From Akkermansiaceae bacterium (GTDB taxonomy: Bacteria > Verrucomicrobiota > Verrucomicrobiia > Verrucomicrobiales > Akkermansiaceae), in the NCBI GenBank assembly GCA_023300205.1, contig JALZVD010000252.1:1-10755 (forward strand): a stretch of 10,755 nucleotides of DNA, given 5' to 3'. Below the pieces are notes generated by a model. It did not search any database. It worked only from the letters and a program-made list of their open reading frames with translations, and had not been told where the DNA came from. The first letter of the stretch is position 1. The number at the start of each line of letters is the position of its first letter. Below are positions 7,917-10,755 of this stretch, one piece after another. The position numbers and the translations under genes are program-made.

Positions 7917-7937
7917 GTCCTTAGCTGGAAACCCCTG
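7917..7937 (-). repeat. Putative right terminal inverted repeat of the ISAs1 remnant
   Basis: The complement reads CAGGGGTTTCCAGCTAAGGA and pairs imperfectly with the repeat at 5659. It lies about 70-90 bases upstream of the first recognisable transposase residues, a sensible distance for the promoter-side end of the element. Confidence 0.45.
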
Positions 7938-8102
7938 ACCTAGATGTCCCTAACAAGTACAATTAGTATTTAAAGGTTGATCTCCAGTATACTCCTCCCT
8001 ATAGACTTTCCTATTATGATGAAAAAACACATCAACATCATTACAACATTGATTATCTCTAACAAAGCACACCAGTGTTAATAGAACAATATCTGAATTC
8101 TC
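7938..8102 (+). other. Intergenic leader before the second glycosyltransferase cluster
   Basis: This AT-rich gap between the IS end and the gene at 8103 holds a promoter candidate and a 21-codon open frame (8016-8081, MMKKHIN...KAHQC) with no ribosome site. The rest of the long gene-poor stretch to the left (7119-7916) is the transposase remnant. No RNA gene or terminator hairpin with a T-run is seen. Confidence 0.5.
7977..8005 (+). promoter_or_regulatory. Candidate sigma70-type promoter of the 8103-10755 cluster
   Basis: TTGATC (7977-7982), a 17-base spacer and TATAGA (8000-8005) make a good match to a housekeeping promoter about 98 bases before the first gene. Its position just outside the IS remnant means the cluster does not depend on IS sequence for expression. 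Confidence 0.4.
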
Positions 8103-9149
8103 ATGACCCACATAGATCCAGACACACAACTCATCCTTGGTAACTCTAACAAGCGTTTCTCAGGAGTTACATCCACAATGCTCCAAGTACTCCCTCATCA
8201 GAAAAAACTGATGAAAACACTAATCCTAGGTAAACACCACCTACCCGATGACACAAGATGCCTAACATTCCTCCAATTTACAAAACTCTGTAAACAACCA
8301 CTCCCCGAAGGCAATCCACGCATTTTTCACGCTCGCCGTAATGATGAGATGATACAAGCTCTCATAGCTAAGAATCTCTTTGCCGCAAAAATTAAGATCG
8401 TCTTCACCTCTACCGCTCAGCGACATCACTCCAAATTCACTCGCTGGCTCATGAGCAAAATGGACGCTATCATCACCACCTGCACTGCTGCTAATTCTTA
8501 TCTAAAAAAACCAGCAGACATTATCATTCCTCATGGTATTGATATAGACACCTACACCCCCTCTGTGAAGCAACCATCAGACACTCTCAACATCGGTGTA
8601 TTCGGAAGAATAAGACCATCAAAAGGAATAGACCTCCTCATTGATGCCATCATTCCAGTGTTAAAAAATCACCCCCACGTCAAATTAAATATCTGTGGCG
8701 AAACTACCCCTAAATTCCAGCCATACCTAAACGATCAAAAACAGAAAATCACTACCGCTGGCCTAGAGAATCAAGTTAACTACTTAGGTAAAGTCACATT
8801 CGCTGAACTCCCTAACCTTTATCGCAACACCGACATCGTATGCGCCGTTAGTAGAAATGAAGGCTACGGCCTCACTCCTCTAGAAGCCATGGCATCTGGC
8901 GCCGCAGTCCTCACCTCAGAAGCTGGAGCATGGAAAGACATTGTCCAAAATGGTGTCCACGGTTATTGTGTCCCTACAGGAGATACACAAGCCATCCAAG
9001 AGAAGCTCGAATGCATGATCAATAACCCTGCTAATCTCATAAAAATGGGCCTAGCAGGAAGAAAACACATAGAAGAACACTACACCAACAACAAAGAAGC
9101 ACACAGGCTCTGTGAATTCTTCACAAAGCTCCAACAATCATCAACCTAG
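8103..9149 (+). CDS. GT4-family glycosyltransferase
   Basis: This is a 348-residue retaining GT-B glycosyltransferase, probably adding a sugar to the LPS core or a related glycolipid at the cytoplasmic face of the inner membrane. The N-terminus has NSNKRFSGVTSTMLQVLP, a pattern of GT4 enzymes in LPS clusters. Then come IIPHGIDID, the donor-site GRIRPSKG with R171 and K174, and the full EX7E motif E253-G-Y-G-L-T-P-L-E261 followed by EAMASGAAVLTS. All key residues are present, so it should be active. No Shine-Dalgarno sequence precedes the ATG. The kinase gene follows after 62 bases. The pairing with a Kdo/WaaP-type kinase supports an LPS-core role, but donor and acceptor cannot be read from sequence. 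Confidence 0.92.
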   Translation: MTHIDPDTQLILGNSNKRFSGVTSTMLQVLPHQKKLMKTLILGKHHLPDDTRCLTFLQFTKLCKQPLPEGNPRIFHARRNDEMIQALIAKNLFAAKIKIVFTSTAQRHHSKFTRWLMSKMDAIITTCTAANSYLKKPADIIIPHGIDIDTYTPSVKQPSDTLNIGVFGRIRPSKGIDLLIDAIIPVLKNHPHVKLNICGETTPKFQPYLNDQKQKITTAGLENQVNYLGKVTFAELPNLYRNTDIVCAVSRNEGYGLTPLEAMASGAAVLTSEAGAWKDIVQNGVHGYCVPTGDTQAIQEKLECMINNPANLIKMGLAGRKHIEEHYTNNKEAHRLCEFFTKLQQSST

Positions 9150-9211
9150 AACAACCTTCCATTTTATTATTTTATTGCCTCTTTATCTCAATACTCCTTA
9201 CCCTATTCCTC

Positions 9212-9997
9212 ATGAGCTCAACTAGCCCTAAAGGCAATAATCTCAAAGGAGAATTTTCTTCCAGTAATAACAGTCTACAAGATCAATGTGTAACTGTCAT
9301 TAAACGATTCAATGAATCTCAAGATATTATTCAGGCAGGTAGAAACACACTCAAAAAAATCACCCTAAACGGAGTAATCTGCGTAGTGAAGGCCTACCGC
9401 ATTCCTAAATTTCCTCAAAACTACAGCTACGGGATACTCGCAAAATCCAAAGCTAGAAAATCTTACGATAATGCCAAACGCCTTCTTGAATTGGGCTTTT
9501 CGACTCCTAAGCCCATCGGCTACTTTGAATACAGATCCTCAGCTAAACTAACCAACAGCTACTACATCTGTGAGTATCAAGCTGAGACTCAAACGCTCCA
9601 CTCACTACTAACAGAACACTCCTCCCTCAGCCCCAAGCTAATAAAACTATTTGCTGATTACTGTTACCGTCTTCATCAGAATGGCATCTTACACAGAGAC
9701 TTTAATCCCAAAAATATTCTCACTTCACTCCACTCTAAAGCCAACGACTTTTCACTCGTAGATATCAATCGTATCACTTGGTCAAAGCCTTTATCACTTA
9801 AAGAATCAATGGCCAGTTTATCCAGGCTTCCATTTGATGAAAACACCACAAACTTACTGTTAGAGAACTACTCTCAGCTTGTAAAAGCAGACCTTACACA
9901 ATGCAAAACATTACTTAGAAAAGCAGAGCAGAAAACCCAGCGATACTTTCGTAATAAAAAACGTTTCCGTAAGATTTTCCCTAAAAATAAAAAATGA
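9212..9997 (+). CDS. Lipopolysaccharide core kinase (Kdo/WaaP-type)
   Basis: This 261-residue protein-kinase-fold enzyme is of the LPS kinase family (PF06293 type: KdkA, WaaP, InaA), which phosphorylates Kdo or heptose of the inner core using ATP. The visible kinase landmarks are K60 in CVVKAY (ATP-binding lysine), the catalytic loop H161-R162-D163-F-N-P-K-N168, and D184 in VDINR, the counterpart of DFG. All catalytic residues are kept. The first 30 residues are Ser/Asn-rich and probably disordered. The C-terminal 30 are very basic (RNKKRFRKIFPKNKK), suited to binding anionic membrane lipid. The stop codon overlaps the next start (ATGA), implying translational coupling. The exact sugar phosphorylated is unknown. 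Confidence 0.9.
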   Translation: MSSTSPKGNNLKGEFSSSNNSLQDQCVTVIKRFNESQDIIQAGRNTLKKITLNGVICVVKAYRIPKFPQNYSYGILAKSKARKSYDNAKRLLELGFSTPKPIGYFEYRSSAKLTNSYYICEYQAETQTLHSLLTEHSSLSPKLIKLFADYCYRLHQNGILHRDFNPKNILTSLHSKANDFSLVDINRITWSKPLSLKESMASLSRLPFDENTTNLLLENYSQLVKADLTQCKTLLRKAEQKTQRYFRNKKRFRKIFPKNKK

Positions 9998-10755
9998 AAG
10001 AACACCCTAATCATCCATGGGATCACCACTCTGATCAGCCTCACGTGATGCGTGATAAAAAGCTGAAACGTAAAATCTACCGCCGCGCAGCTCTCCAAAT
10101 GCTAAAATCAGGAATTCTCCTTATATTCCTCCCTCTCATCATACTTATACAGCTTACTCTCAAGACCTGGAAAAAAACAAACTCCAATCGCTGTATCGGC
10201 CTATCCGTTCACGTTGAATCAAATTGTGAAGGTAAATCGATCGTCCCTCTCAAAGAAATATGCAACATGGTAGATGACTTAGGCGTAAATCAGCTCATGG
10301 TACGCATCCCCTTATCCGATTCTAAAAATTTTGATACATACCTAAATCACATTGACGCCCTATCTAATCAAAATAGAGAAATATCAATCAACCTACTACA
10401 AGACAGGATCAATATAGAAAACCCAGACCTCCTAAAACAAAACCTTAATTACCTTCTACCTCGTCTAAAAAATAAAATAAAATACATCCACATAGGAAAC
10501 GCATACAACCGCAGAAAATGGGCATTTCACCACTTTGGCGAATACCACAAGTTTTTCCAAACCATACGCTCAGTCGCTAAACAAATAACCCCTGATATCA
10601 AACTCATCGGAGCTTCAGTCATTGACTTTGAATTCGCGCCCCTCCTAGAAAGTCTGTTCCACTTCCGGCGCGGTACTTATGATGGATACAACACCCAGCT
10701 CTATGTTGACCGCAGAGGCGCACCTGAGAACAAACAAACTGGTTTTAATCTCCTC
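9994..10755 (+). CDS. Membrane-anchored glycosidase-like TIM-barrel protein (partial, runs off the window)
   Basis: The first 254 residues are visible; no stop occurs before the window end. The ATG at 9994 overlaps the kinase stop (ATGA). The N-terminus is His-rich and basic (residues 1-38), followed by one hydrophobic helix at about 38-56 (KSGILLIFLPLIILIQLTL), so the rest should lie in the periplasm. From residue 66 the pattern is that of a (beta/alpha)8 glycoside hydrolase: GLSVHVES, LGVNQLMVRIPLSD, ISINLLQDR, YIHIGNAYNRRKWAF (164-178), IKLIGASVIDFE and YDGYNTQLYVDRRGA. In clan GH-A enzymes the acid/base glutamate follows the Asn of the fourth strand (NE); here it is N169-A170. It could be an inactive or altered glycosidase that binds glycan, or my alignment may be off. 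The family is not assigned. Confidence 0.75.
   Translation, partial: MKEHPNHPWDHHSDQPHVMRDKKLKRKIYRRAALQMLKSGILLIFLPLIILIQLTLKTWKKTNSNRCIGLSVHVESNCEGKSIVPLKEICNMVDDLGVNQLMVRIPLSDSKNFDTYLNHIDALSNQNREISINLLQDRINIENPDLLKQNLNYLLPRLKNKIKYIHIGNAYNRRKWAFHHFGEYHKFFQTIRSVAKQITPDIKLIGASVIDFEFAPLLESLFHFRRGTYDGYNTQLYVDRRGAPENKQTGFNLL

Larger units (their letters stand above)
5659..7937 (-). mobile_element. Decayed ISAs1-family insertion sequence enclosing a glycosyltransferase gene
   Basis: Two blocks of broken ISAs1-type transposase lie on the minus strand in the right order: N-terminal to central at about 7845-7267 and C-terminal at about 5958-5672. They flank an intact glycosyltransferase gene at 6006-7079. 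The proposed ends are imperfect inverted repeats beginning CAGG at 5659 and ending CCTG at 7937. Removing the 1.3 kb between the blocks, and allowing for an internal deletion of roughly 100 codons, gives about the 1.2-1.3 kb expected of an ISAs1 element. No target-site duplication is visible (CTTTATCAAT on one side, ACCTAGATGT on the other). That the transposase is a remnant is well supported. That both blocks come from one element, rather than two copies, is inference. Confidence 0.7.

Noticed and set aside
5649..7947. Target-site duplication flanking the IS remnant
   Set aside because: The 10 bases outside each proposed end (CTTTATCAAT and ACCTAGATGT) do not match, so no duplication is claimed.
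1..10755. CRISPR arrays, tRNA or rRNA genes, riboswitches
   Set aside because: I saw no regularly spaced repeats, tRNA cloverleaf or rRNA-like sequence, and no leader long and structured enough for a riboswitch call.

Overview
The window reads as the chromosome of a Gram-negative bacterium. It has a cytochrome b558-type succinate dehydrogenase, an LpxL/HtrB-like lipid A acyltransferase, a dTDP-glucose dehydratase, family 4-like glycosyltransferases and an LPS-core kinase. The long SdhA paired with a five-helix SdhC, plus the style of the envelope genes, would fit Verrucomicrobiota (Opitutae/Puniceicoccales-like). That placement is an inference and not proven by any single gene.

Layout. 28-4575 (+) is a co-directional row: sdhC, sdhA, a xylose-isomerase-like TIM-barrel protein where sdhB would be expected, and a lipid A acyltransferase. 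4572-5567 (-) is rfbB (dTDP-glucose 4,6-dehydratase), converging on the acyltransferase with interlocked stop codons. 5659-7937 is a decayed ISAs1-family insertion sequence. Its transposase lies in two pieces on the minus strand: an N-terminal/central piece (about 7845-7267) and a C-terminal piece (about 5958-5672). An apparently intact glycosyltransferase gene (6006-7079, -) sits between them. Imperfect terminal inverted repeats can be seen at 5659 and 7937. 7938-8102 is a short promoter-bearing gap. 8103-10755 (+) is a second envelope cluster: a GT4 glycosyltransferase, a Kdo/WaaP-type kinase, and a membrane-anchored glycosidase-like protein cut by the window end, the last two coupled by an ATGA overlap.

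Functionally, the first two genes belong to respiration and the TCA cycle. Almost everything else is plausibly envelope glycolipid assembly: lipid A acylation, activated deoxysugar supply, sugar transfer and core phosphorylation.

Three global points stand out. The + strand is strongly C-rich and G-poor whichever way genes run. The + strand genes lack Shine-Dalgarno sequences, while both minus-strand genes have them. The most unusual structure is the ISAs1 element that encloses a glycosyltransferase and is invisible to simple ORF calling, because its transposase is frameshifted and split.
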